From Azolla caroliniana (lineage: Eukaryota; Polypodiophyta), in assembly GCA_043228905.1 (NCBI GenBank), contig JBHGNT010000013.1, forward strand, positions 16,988,001 through 17,052,000: a DNA stretch of 64,000 nt, in the 5' to 3' direction. Of the stretch, positions 48,539-60,340 are shown in pieces. Below the pieces are notes generated by a model, which saw only the letters and a list, made by a program, of their open reading frames with translations, did not search any database and was not told the DNA's origin. A program made the position numbers and the translations under genes. Positions within the stretch are counted from its first letter, which is position 1, and the number at the start of each line of letters is the position of its first letter.

Positions 48539-48890
48539 AGTAGGATGTATGTAGTGAGTGGATGGACACATAAGTAATATACATCAATTAACACCCATAA
48601 AATCAATGATTATTTCGCCTTCAAAATGGATCAAGAGATGTAGACAATGTGTACAAGCAACAAAATTTTGTTTAATTCTTATAATGTATTGAGCGAGCTA
48701 CTGGCATCGAGTGGTGAATAACATTGCTATATAAGCACACACTTTGGAGGTGATGGTGGTGGGGTGTCGAGCGCTTGAAAGGCTTTGGGTAAAGGCCAAC
48801 CCTATGAAGACTGTTGTGTAGTGTGGTGAACTTGCTAATTTATTGAAATATCAATTACATTGCAACGAACAACCTGCAATTTATAATGTT
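48539..48890. other. Spacer between chromovirus and tandem duplication
   Basis: AT-rich DNA with no recognised gene, RNA or mobile sequence apart from the 5-bp target site next to the LTR. Confidence 0.5.
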
Positions 48891-49378
48891 GGCAACTGTC
48901 CACCCATCTATTATCTTAGTCAAGCCCATTTCGTGACACAGACAAATGATGGAGGCCTACATACACTAAGGGATTGATAAAGCCATGGTTTATTTTATAT
49001 CCTTAGTGTGCCTAGGCAGACAGATGATGAGAACAATTGGAGACGCTTCGCATTTGTGGGATTTGAACGAGGAGCAGTCAACCCAAGTGTGAAACCAAAC
49101 GTGCTGTTCTTCTTCTATCATTCTACCACCCATTGGCAACTGTCCACACATCTATTATCTCAGTTGAGCCCATTTGGTGATATGGACAAATAATGGAGGC
49201 CTATGTACACAAAGGCATGGTTTGTTTTGTATCCTTAATGTGCCAAGGCCAGGCAGAGTACAATGGGAGACGGCTCGCATTCGGGGGATCGATCAAGGAG
49301 CAGCGAGCCCAAGTGCGAAACCGGACATGCTCTTAAAACTTCTTCTTCTTCGATCATTCTTCAATCATTCTACCCATT
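48891..49378 (+). repeat. Two-copy tandem duplication, period 244 bp
   Basis: Copy 1 starts ggcaactgtccac at 48891 and copy 2 starts with the same bases at 49135. Both contain catctattatct, agcccattt, gacaaat, atggaggccta, aagcatggtt-like, agtgtgcc, ggagcag, aagtg-gaaacc and ttctatcattctacc-type segments in the same order, at high but imperfect identity. A related inverted copy lies at 46141-46240. Copy 2 ends in an (ATTC)n run about 200 bp upstream of PWP1. Confidence 0.82.
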
Positions 49379-49439
49379 CATTCATTCATTCATTCCCACA
49401 CCAAAATCTATAGCAGCAAAATTTAGAACACACCAGAAA

Positions 49440-49597
49440 GTATAGTATGTATGTATCACAATCCTCTGCACTAGGGTTTTAGGGTTTCACTCTACAGTAG
49501 CTGCATCAGTCATAGAAGTAGAGGATTGTGATAGGGTTTTAGGGTTTCACTCGACGACGACGACTGAGGGCTGAGGACAACTTGAAGGAAAGAAAGG
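49440..49597 (+). promoter_or_regulatory. PWP1 promoter/leader with paired telo-box motifs
   Basis: The 19-base segment TAGGGTTTTAGGGTTTCAC occurs twice, at 49472-49490 and 49532-49550, exactly 60 bp apart. AAACCCTAA (telo-box) motifs near the transcription start are known from plant genes for ribosomal proteins and ribosome biogenesis, which fits PWP1. Sequence around each copy is partly shared (attgtgat / tcacaatcct in opposite sense). Confidence 0.65.
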
Positions 49598-52500
49598 ATG
49601 ATCGCTGCCGTGTGCTGGGTCCCCCGAGGCGCTGCCAAACCTGTTCCCCAATCCGTCGATCCTCCCTCTGCTCAAGAGATCCAAGACCTTCTGCTTCAGC
49701 ATCAGTTGGAGGAAGAGGATGGAGACGAAGAAGGAGAAGCGACTGCAGACATAGCCTCCACGTACTCTTTCTTTCCACAATTTTTTTAATTTTTTAATTT
49801 TGCTGAATTTAATGTGTTTCAACATGTTGGCGTTCCTTCTTCTTGAATGCTGTCTTTTTCATCGGTGAACATAGATGTGTTATATATAGATAATTAATAT
49901 GGAGTAACTTTTGTTTTCAATATACCATTTTCTGTTTCTTATGATGATTTTGCTTCTTCTATAATAATACCTCTCAGCCATATACCTCACTTCTTGAAGT
50001 CATTTGCATCATCTCATCAGTCTAACATTCTTCCTGTTCAATATGTCAAGAAATTCGAAAGCTTTAGATGGTTTGTCAAGTGCTGTCTGTAATAGGCTAT
50101 AGAAGGTCCAAGAAACTTCCAGTTTGAGAAATCAATTTGAGCTTCACCTCATTGTTATGATGGGAAAAATGCGTAAATAGCGAAGTACAAATAACCCACC
50201 TGAAGGCATGTTATCTCTACCCAATTCATCTATCATATTTGAAGTGTAACTATGTTAATTATCCAATCAAAACTTGTGCACAGTACAAACAACCCACCTG
50301 GAGGCATTTTACCTCTACCTAATTCATCTAACATATTTGAAGTCTAACTATGTTAATTATTCAATCAAAGCTTGTGCACAACAATCTTTGCTGAATCCGC
50401 TTAAAACTTGAGATCAAACCACTGACGATGCTCTAGCCCTTCAAATGTCAGTCAGAGAGATATGGGTTAATTTATCTGGTAGAAGAATAAAGAATAGCAC
50501 TATGATCAGAATAATGAATAGAATCACATCCCTGAATGTGGAAGGACAGCTGGATGCAAGTGCAAAAGGTTATTGTTCACCAAGTTGTCTGGTTTGGAGC
50601 TACAGGAGCGTGTACTCTTATCTATATGTATACATATTTGCTATTATAGATCTTCTAAAGATATGGAAGTCCACGTTTTTACCACCTTAAGCCATAACCT
50701 CAACTATATAACGCACATATGAAAAGCCTAAGTTTGCTGCCAACAAACATGCATCAACATATATCTGCATGTTTGTTCCAAAAATATGGAAACATTTTAT
50801 GGTTAAGGATAATTTACCCCAATTCAGACTCAAATGCAAAGCAGAGGAGTAGGAATAATATATCACGATGCATAGAGTTCCGTGTTTTAGATAATATAAA
50901 TATTTGATGGGATAGTTTTAATGAGTAGTAGAAAAGATATTCCTTTTTGTAGGATCTTGAAGTTAAGTTTTTCGAGCATGAATGATAATCACTAGTTTCC
51001 ATTGATTTGTAAATTCAGTTGAAAAGTGATTGAAATCTTGTAGTCATTGTCTAATGGCCTTCCGACTGTGATGATGCCCTTCTCAAACTATTGAACCAGT
51101 GGAGATGAATATAGTATGGTGGCTGAAGAAGAGAATCCTGTGTCGACTGCATTAGCTGCTGCACGTGCTCTTGGAGGGAATGTAAAACCTGATGCACGAC
51201 TAGATGGACTTGCTGCTGGTCTTGCTGAGCTGGATATGGATAACTATGATAACGAGGATGAAAGTAAATTGCTTCATCATAAATAATGTCTTTCTGTATT
51301 ATGTAGAATGTTGTGATAGTTATTTGTTCTTGCAGGTATTGAGTTATTTGGAAATGGGGGACTAGGTGGTGCCTATTATCAAACCAATGATGAAGACCCT
51401 TATCTTACAAATAAAGATGTAATATAATGATGCATTTTTTCTTTCTGATATCAACCTCTGTTAATCTGTCTCGTCTTATTTCATAAATTACTAAACATTC
51501 ATGAGATTTTGAGGTTCTGCTTTCAATTCAAAAAATTATTGAACAAATTGGAGGGTTTGTTTGATTCATAAAACAGTGGTATACCAAATACGTTCATCTT
51601 ATAAATTACATTATCAAATAGACATATAAACGTTGAAATAATTTTATGTTATAAACATTTAAGGATTTTTGTTAGAGCAACCCCACATTGTTCAACTTGT
51701 GATTATCAAATAGAAGTATATATTTTTTAGTATAACTTGTTATTATTGGTGTGTTTTCTTGAACTTGTAATGATGTGATTTGACTCTTAGAAATGTCCGA
51801 GTTAAATTTATATTTTGCTAAATGTGGTGTAAAAAATATATGCATGTTGACTCCATTTCAGAGTGAAGATGAGGAAGAAATAGAGGATATGACAATAAAT
51901 CCAACGGATTTAATCTTGTTGACAGCTCGGAATGAGGACGATGTTAGCCACCTTGAGGTGTGTCAATGTAACCAAATTCTTTAGTGGTAGATGTATAGGC
52001 ATTGGGATCTAATAATGCTGGATTTAGATGTGGGTTTATGAAGATACAACAGAAGACGGTACAGAAAACATGTATGTTCATCATGATATAATGTTACCAG
52101 CTTTTCCGTTGACTGTATCTTGGCTTGATTGTGATCCTAGAGGAGGTGAAAAGGGTAATATTCTTTCTTTTTGAGGTCCTACCATTGGGGGTATAAAATG
52201 CTGACTACTGATCACGGTATCTCCTTACGTACAGGAAATTATGTTGCTGTGGGCACCATGCAACCAAGTATTGAGATATGGGACCTTGATATAGTACGTA
52301 AGTTCTTTTTACATAGTATGATATTTCTTTTAGTTTTTGTGTGGAATCTTGTCTATAGGAAGGCTAGAACAATCAGGAATTTGATTAAAGAAGTATCTCC
52401 AAGTGTTTATAAAGAACATCTAGAAGAATATCAAATATTTCTCTGGAAATTATGGAAATTTACAATTCAGTTCATTTGTATCCAAGGAAGGTTTGTCCTG

Positions 52501-55500
52501 TGAGACAAACACTAAAAAAGACAAGCTATCTTCTTTTTGCTGGCAAGTTAAGTAGCTGAATATGGTGATTGTGTTCCCTTGACAGTTGGATGCCGTGGAG
52601 CCAGTTGTGGTGCTTGGGGGATATAAAGAACCATCTGCAAGGAAAAGCAAAGGAAAGAAGAAAAAGAGCAAGGTTCTTGTCTAAAATTAAAAACACTGAT
52701 TCTAATGTACTTTGCTTGTGAGAAGATAAATCCAATGAACAATGACGAGTAATGCTATTGTAAACACATATATGATATCAGAATAATTACGTTTGACATG
52801 GATATTATGGTTTTATTTCTTGGAGATATTCATGTAAAGTGAGTGCAACTGAGAAAATTATGCATTTTATATCTCTGACAAAATTACAGTACCAATGAAG
52901 ACTGCAGATCATCACCACAAGAAGGTTTCCGTCCTGTTGTCAACAGCTTATAGGACTCGGACATGGTTGATATAACAGTAGATCTTCAAGAGATACCCAT
53001 ATCAATACAGGGGACTAATCTTAGCACACATTTAAAAATACTTGGTAAGGTTCCATGGTTAATGAATAAACCAAAACCTATCACTACAAGAAGGCTTCCA
53101 TCCATTGTTAGCAGCTCGGCCAGAACCAAATGCAGTTAAGCATTAAGATTGTGAATAATTTGCAGCCAGCTGTACATTTCTTTTAAGGCATGAACCCTTT
53201 TTATGCAATAACATCTTTAGAACTTCAGAGGAAACAAAAACTAAGCACTCAGGTTGAACATCAAAGATGGAACAATGAGCTATGACCTTTCAGAGTTGTC
53301 CCGATTGTGTTCCTTCCTGATTTCAATGTAATTTATTTCTTAATCCGAAGTGTCATAAATAGAGTATGAGACTACGTGGTGTATGATAGCACAAATAAAA
53401 TTGGCTCTAGACAAGTTCTGAAAGGAACTCAAGCTAATTTCTTTTTTATCTGAAGTTTGGTTATTACGATACAGCTGTCTCAACACAAAAACAAGGGCAT
53501 TACATGGAATGTGTGTCCACTGTTAGTGATGTTTTGAAATAGCAATAGATTGAGCCTTGAGCTAAAAAAGAAAACCTACTAATCAACTTACACATACCTT
53601 AGGTTCAGTCATGCAAGGGGGTGCCCAATTATGTTTATTTTGGGGTATCTAACCAACTGTCTTGAGCAATCTGGAAAATGCATATGCATTGTAAATATTG
53701 GTTGATAGTCTAAATGAATTTGCACATACACTTTTCAAGTAATGGAACTGTGGACATTGTTATTCAATGATGCATTCTTTCACAGACAAATTTATTAATG
53801 TTTCATTCCTTTCTTGAATTTGAGCAGGCACCAAAATTGTTGGAAGGCAGCCATTCAGATGCTGTTCTTGGTTTAGCATGGAATAATGAATACAGGTGAG
53901 TATGGTCCTTTTCATCTTTATGGGAGCTACATCTTACTCCTAGAAAATTTGATGTAAGGACGTCTATATTGCAGGAATGTCTTAGCAAGTGCAAGTGCCG
54001 ATACTTCCATCAAAATATGGGATATTGTAACTCAAAAATGCGAGCATACGATTACCTGTCATTCTGATAAGGTTTAATGTTAATATAAAAATGGGGCAAT
54101 TTGTAATAAATTTGAGGCATCTCTTTCTAGAGCTTAAAATGAGGCTTTCAATTGGAAATCCAGATTCATTGTCTTAAAATTGTGTCTTAAAATGAGGCTT
54201 TCAATTCCAGGTATCTCATACATTGTGAATACTGTTCAGCTTTTTGAGTCTCTATGATTCTCCTCTATAGGTTCAAGCTGTAGCATGGAATATACATGAA
54301 CACACAGTTTTGCTCAGTGGATCTTTTGACCGCACTGTCTCATTGGTATGTTCACTTACAAGTAAATTTTGCCCTCAACTTCATGTTTCTCTGCTGGTTT
54401 TGATACTATCCTTATACAGATGGATATGCGAGATCCAACAAACCAAGGCACCAAATGGAATGTTTCTGCAGATGTAGAATGCATTGCTTGGGATCCACAC
54501 ACGTCTCATTCTTTTGTGGTAAGCTCAGGAAAGAATCATCTTGTTCTATGTGATGGTGTTCACATATTTTTCTAAGATGGGAAGTTCTTTATTCTAGCCT
54601 GTTCTATTTTATTCTGATTTGATGGTGGAGAACTATTGCATGCACATGCATTAGCTCCATTAGGAGTTATAAACAATCATTATTAAAACCATAGTACGTA
54701 ATATATGCATTCGGTTGCTCAAACATTGGTTTTCATACGTTGGCAAATGAATGCATATATTATCCAAACATTCATATGTTTATTTTTTCACTTACTTTTC
54801 TTTTTGCTCACAGAGTAGCAAAGTTGCAAACGTTCTGCACAGTTAAAATATGGAAATCTGTATCATCTCTTGCCATTGCTCGCATAGTATATCATATACT
54901 GCTACTCAAAAAAGCCTGAGATCTTTTCTCACTAACCACAACGTGATTGATCTTTTCTCTCGAATCCCTGTGATATTCACTTTGTGCAATCCTCTTTGAT
55001 AATTAGTGTGGGGTTTATTGTTTGTTGAACACCGTGATCTTTTTCTCTAATCACTGAGATCATTATCAATGAAATTTCTGTGGTATTCCTTACTAATTGT
55101 AGTGATTTTATCTAGCAGATTACAGGTGACCTATTCTCTCTAATCACGACTAATAATTGCACTGATATTTATAACTAATCACTTTGATCTTTTTCAGCTA
55201 ATCACTGAGATTTGCTTTTGCTAGTCATAGTGCTTTTCTTGCTAATATTTTCCCGTAGTCACTGTGACATTTTCCCATTAATAGTTCTGACCTTCTCTGG
55301 TTAGTCCAAGTGATATTTTCTCATCTCACAAGGTGCTCTGATATTTTTAATCACTGAGTTAACCCTAGTACTGACGAAACCCTACCGCAAGAATCATGAT
55401 AACAATAGTCTCTCTCGTCCAATCCCTCCATCTCAATGCTTTTAAAGTAAAGAAATCACAAAACTTGAAATAGATGTCTGTTTTTCTCAACTTCTGAGAT

Positions 55501-57063
55501 CTGGCCATGCTGAATTCCTCTCAGATATGGCTCCCTTTTTCTGTCTATTTTGACAAAGACAGATAAAGGAAATTTTCTTTTCTTCCCCTATTAGCTGAGA
55601 GAGAGATTTTCCTCTCGAATTATCAGAGAAAGATGCAGGGATCCAAAAGTAATTAATGAATCCAAAGTATGGTATTTACCATATTTGGAGGGTGTTTATC
55701 ATACTCAAATGATTGAAACATTCTCGAATGCAAATGCATGTGTGGTACGTATGGTTCATACTATGATTAAAACTAGACCTGGGACCAATTGTATGTGAAT
55801 AGTGTCGTCCTTGCATAATTTGGATACCTGAACCAGGGTTTATGGTGCCATAAGGGGCTACCCTTTTATGCATTTTGTATCCATTGTATTATCTGGACGC
55901 CAGATCCACCGTTTATGAAGATGTAAAAGGGCTCCCCACTCGTGCAACATCTATCAATTCTCTTATTTTCATCTCTTTTATTACACACTACTTACCCAAG
56001 GGTATTTGCTAGCCTCTTCTAGGCTCCTCATCAAACCAATGGGCTATGGCTGGAAATGTAAGGGGTTACCTTCTTGTGCATTTTTTATCCACTCTTGTTT
56101 TCATCTATTTTATTGCACATCCCTAACCCAATATATCTGCTAGCCCCTTTTAGGCTTGTCACCTAACCAATGAGCCGTTTGCCAGAAAGTTAGTCTCTAA
56201 TCTAGGCCTTGAATTGTGAATCTTAGCTAAATTTGTTTAACTGCTTTTGTTTGTGTATGATACCTTATTCAAGCGATCTTATCTTTTTGATGTTATAGGT
56301 GAGCTTGGAAGATGGCACAGTTTGTGGATACGATGTGAGAATTGTAGCATCTATGTCAGCTTCAGGTACTCCTGGCAAGAATGATAAGCCAGTATTCATG
56401 ATACATGCACATGACAAAGCAGTGTGTACAGTCTCATATAATATGACGGTTCCACATGTAAGAACGAATGTTCACTTAACTGGTTTGTACCTTTTGTATA
56501 ATCCATTTTTGAAACTTAAACAAGCTTGTATACTTCTGTCATGCAGATGCTGGCTACAGGCTCTACGGATAAGATGGTAAAGCAGAACTGAGTATTAGAA
56601 TATTCATGATTAGACCCAGGGTTCTGGGTCATTTTTTAATCTTCTTTTAATTGTGTTTATGCTAGGTGAAATTATGGGATATAAAAGATAACAAACCTAC
56701 ATGCATTTGCTCCAAAAATCCTAAAGTGGTATGCACCTTGTACTTTTGGATTTCCTTAAACCCATAGAAGTTTGATTCACCTTTTTCATTATTCTTCTTT
56801 TCCTAGGGTGCGGTTTTTACATCAGCTTTCGGCAAAGATTCACCCTTTTTGCTGGCCATTGGTGGATCCAAAGGAAATTTGAATGTCAGTTCTCTGATTG
56901 ACTTAGTTCCGTTCCTTGAGTTTAAAAATATGATATGCACATTGTTGATTACATTAGTTATTGTTCTTCATAGGTTTGGGATACACTCGCAGAAACTGAA
57001 GTAACAAAGCGGTTTGGCAGGTATGCGTCGAAGAAACCTCCCTCAAAATCAGAGGACTATTGA
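49598..57063 (+). CDS. PWP1: PWP1 WD40-repeat protein (ribosome biogenesis)
   Basis: Sixteen GT-AG exons: 49598-49761, 51100-51263, 51336-51418, 51862-51957, 52028-52154, 52235-52293, 52586-52672, 53828-53895, 53975-54071, 54271-54345, 54420-54518, 56299-56457, 56547-56576, 56666-56728, 56807-56884 and 56974-57063. The 512-aa product is close to human PWP1 in length. The start MIAAVCWVPRGAAK matches the family N-terminus (M-x-x-x-x-WV-x-RG-x-A-K). An acidic region follows (EEEDGDEEGE, SEDEEEIEDM), then WD40 repeats with WD dipeptides at 227, 298, 440 and 485, and a Lys-rich linker GKKKKSK before the central repeats. PWP1 acts in the nucleolus in rRNA synthesis and pre-60S assembly; that is family knowledge. 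Exon 13 is only 30 nt. Introns 1 and 11 contain local repeats. No break in the frame was found. Confidence 0.93.
50184..50382. repeat. 98-bp tandem duplication in PWP1 intron 1
   Basis: Copy 1 starts agtacaaataacccacctg at 50184 and copy 2 agtacaaacaacccacctg at 50282. Both continue with aggcat, acctctacc-aattcatct, atatttgaagt-taactatgttaatta, caatcaaa-cttgtgcaca. About ten mismatches separate them. Confidence 0.85.
54925..55370. repeat. Degenerate short-period array in PWP1 intron 11
   Basis: A motif close to taatcactgtgat(c/a)ttttc recurs more than ten times at irregular spacings of about 25-45 bp, for example near 54938, 55048, 55094, 55128, 55180, 55198, 55225, 55257, 55300 and 55350. 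The motif contains a small inverted repeat (atcac...gtgat). It looks like an old, diverged minisatellite. Confidence 0.6.
55925..56190. repeat. Two-copy tandem duplication in PWP1 intron 11, period about 135 bp
   Basis: The segment with gggctcc-cactcgtgca, atcta-c-attctcttattttcatct-ttttatt, acacacta-tta-cccaa, gctag-ctcttctaggct, accaatgggc at 55928-56050 recurs from about 56066 with clear similarity (ggggttaccttcttgtgca ... gctagccccttttaggct ... accaatgagc). A weaker, shorter copy may lie near 55852-55925. Confidence 0.65.
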
Positions 57064-60023
57064 TTTAATCCTCAGTTACGAATTCTTATTACTGTTAACA
57101 GTTTTGTGGTTACTTTGCCTGACTTTCAAACTCATTGTATAAGAGCAATTTCTTTTAATACGATTTGAGTGTACAAATCATTGAGCTTTACTTTGTTTAC
57201 ATGTGTCCTCTTGTGACTTCTGTGAACATTCATTCAGCTTTTGAGGATTCCAATCGGATTAAATAATTAGTAGTGACATGATCAAGTTTTTGAGGATTTT
57301 TATTGTCAATCCAAAGTTTACCAAACTTCGTCTTGTTGAATATACTGATTACCATATCCCATCATTCCGAGTTCTTTTATTCTAAGACGTATCAAAGTTT
57401 TAGAGGGAATTTCAGGATTCAATATTTTACATGTAATATAAATGGAAAAATGAATGAAAGGTCAGAAGTATATACTGATGATATAAATGAAAAAAACGAA
57501 TTGCTGTACATATTGGAGTTGCTGAACAAGCATATCTATGTATTGAATATGTTGAGGTCTCAAATGGTTATAATTAAAAATAGTATAAAGTAAACATCAA
57601 TAAAGGATCGAAAAAAAAAAGATCAACTTTGAAATACGACAAAACATGTCATTCTGTTCAGAAGTGGAAAAGGTTAAAGAGTATTGGTATGTTTCGAAAC
57701 CAACCAGAGATTGAAGATCCTGTCAGAGGTGAATGCATGGGTTTTTAAAAAAAATTCTTGAAAAGGTATTTCCGACTTGTAAAGAATGTTTCTTGTGAGC
57801 ACACTTATGAAACACAACTATATGCATCTTTTTTAGTTGCTTGTATACTGCTCGTCATGTTGAGAGTTTAGAGTGGAATTTGCTTTATTGTATTTTTCAT
57901 CCCCATAAGGTAAATTGTTTTCTCTTTTCATGTGGTTGTTACTGTCTGGTTTTCGGAAAGATTGATTTCCTTTATAAGCTTTGTGGTATAGTGAGCATAT
58001 CATATTAAGGACAATATCTTTCCTAGCATTATATTTTCAATTGACATGTATATCAAGGATACAATGATATCACGAAAACTAGCACGAACAAGTGTTTCTT
58101 TAAGCATTGTATTGTCTTTAACATTTTAACATCTTGTATTTTAACATTTTGTTGAGGCTTCCCATTAACACTTAATTTATTCCATAATATAAGGTGATGG
58201 TTTACATGCATGCATTTTGGAAGGGTTCGTTGGCTCAATGGGTTGTGACAAATGTCCAATTTTACACAATTTTGTGGTGGCCACAAATAATGAAAGATAT
58301 CATGCAAGCAAGGAATAAATTGTATTTGTTATGAGATATATTTGTTAGTGGGCATATTGTGACGATTACGATTGCTGCTATGTCACATTGGTAGAATGAC
58401 TTTTTACAAAAGGTGATGATAGTTAATGGACTATGATTGGGGGCTACGAAAAAGTGGTTGTATAAGAGTGCACAAGGTAGTGACATATGTAAGGTCATAA
58501 TGCATGTTAGATTTGTCTTTTAGAGGGTAAAGAAATTTGTGGTTTTTGCTTGTTGTTTTGTGGAAAACAATATATGCGTTAGATTTTGCAATAAATGAAC
58601 ACAAAATTCAATGCTCAATTTGAAGTCATGCCATGATGTTCCATAGTACAAGTTTTATCACTATTTGTCCAAGATGCAAATATGCATTTGGGCTCAAAAA
58701 GAGGACCAGGTTGAAACAAGACATCAACTTAAACTAAAGTTGTTGTCATGTCAGCTTTGCGCTGTGGAAACTTTGACCGTGATCAAAACTTATGCAATGC
58801 ATTTATTGAAAGGAAGAAGTTCATATTGTGTCTTTAACTTTGAACCAAAACATCGTCCATGATGGTGGTTTGTGTTAACTTGGTCTTCTGAATCAGCCAA
58901 AATTGATGTTTTGCTTCAACTTTGACCATAGGCCCAAGGTGGTGGTGTTTTATAGACTTCAATTGTGGTCAAAAGATAAATTTGGCTTAACAAAGAGGAC
59001 CAAGTTTGAGCCAAATTGATGATTTGCAACAACTTGATGTCATTATCTTGCTTGTATTTTTCTACTTTGTTTGGGGTTTATCTACAAAGAACAAATCACA
59101 TGTCTTGTAAATCATACACTAAATATATTTTCGGTTTAAGGATGGAGATGGTTTAGTCCGTTGTATAAATTTTGTTAGAAAGAAAAAGTTCTAACCCATG
59201 GTCTTATTTTAGTGGTTCTACTAGAAATTGGTTAGAGATACACGGGATAAGATAGAATAGGAGCATGATATTTACTATTTAGCATCTATGGTTGTTTGAT
59301 ATAACGTGGATGTTCTTAGCTAATTGAAATGTAGGTTTCATGACTGCAATTGAAAAAGAATTCTTGTCAAATTGTAAATGCTTAAGTGTTCCATTTTGTA
59401 TCATAATTTACATATAGCCTGACATCTTCAAATTAATATGAATATGGCCTTGGATTATGAATATAGTACGCAAGAAATTACTCTTTTCCCAAAGTAGGAT
59501 CATTTAAGTATTTTTTTATTATTTGAAGATTTACCTAGTTAGTATTCAAACGTGTTGATGCATCTACACGAATGATGTGATTTCAGAAGGCACAATTAAC
59601 GATTGATTACCCCCACACAAAAAGTGATATGTTATTCATGTATAGAAATCTTGTCCAGAGGGCTAAGGGTACAAACAAACCCTTGTTACATTTGCCATGG
59701 TGTCATCTTGGCCATTGACGAATATGAAAAGTTGGATGAGCATATGACATCAAATATATGTAACCAAATAGTAGGGAAGTCGTGAAACTTTGTTGATGAG
59801 AGAGAGAGAGAGTCATTGTCTTCTAATAATGAATAGAGTGCCGACTATATTGAACTCTCACCCTTGCTTGCTTCTTATAAACATATAGGTCACTTGCATA
59901 TCAACCTCACTTATGAAGTCTCAAGATATCATTGTCTTCAAGAGGCCAATAATATGATCTATGCATGTGTTACATCCTATACTCAAACATGGGGCAAATA
60001 TATGTGCTTACAACTGATGGCTT

Positions 60024-60028
<5 letters not shown>
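57064..60028. other. Gene-poor region downstream of PWP1
   Basis: AT-rich DNA with no supported gene. Around 58670-59030 a loose phrase (aaatttggctcaa-aagaggacca-gttgaa-caa) occurs about twice, near 58685 and 58980, suggesting an old duplication. Nothing else was recognised. Confidence 0.45.

Positions 60029-60064
<36 letters not shown>
60029..60064. repeat. (GA)n microsatellite
   Basis: An uninterrupted GA run of about 18 units immediately upstream of the possible LINE remnant. Confidence 0.95.
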
Positions 60065-60065
<1 letters not shown>

Positions 60066-60069
<4 letters not shown>

Positions 60070-60340
60070 AATGGGAAATTGCTTATTTTCCTTGGTCAAA
60101 TGGAAGATAGTACTCATTTTTTTATACAATGTCTGATTGCTTGTCAAATTTGGAGTTACATTTCTCAAATTTGGCAAGTTTTATCATGATGTTATTTGAT
60201 AGTTAGATAGTGGATGTTTGCACAACTTACACTGGTTGACCCAAAATCAGAGATGGCGATTGTTTTCCTTTTTCTAAGGAATTGAGATATGCGCGATGCG
60301 TTTGTATTTGATGGTAGGTATGGAGTGAAAGTATATCTAT
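60066..60340 (+). pseudogene. Possible LINE retrotransposon 3' remnant (RVT zinc-binding region)
   Basis: One frame at about 60066-60187 reads CNGKLLIFLGQMEDSTHFFI...CLIACQIW, close to the zinc-binding region found at the C-terminus of plant LINE reverse transcriptases (C...E-D-x-x-H-x-x-x-x-C-x-x-A-x-x-I-W). About 110 bp further on another frame reads RDAFVFDGRYGVK, similar to the usual following segment. The frames are interrupted by stops and shifts, and no reverse transcriptase core is present upstream, so this is at best a decayed 3' end. Confidence 0.45.
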
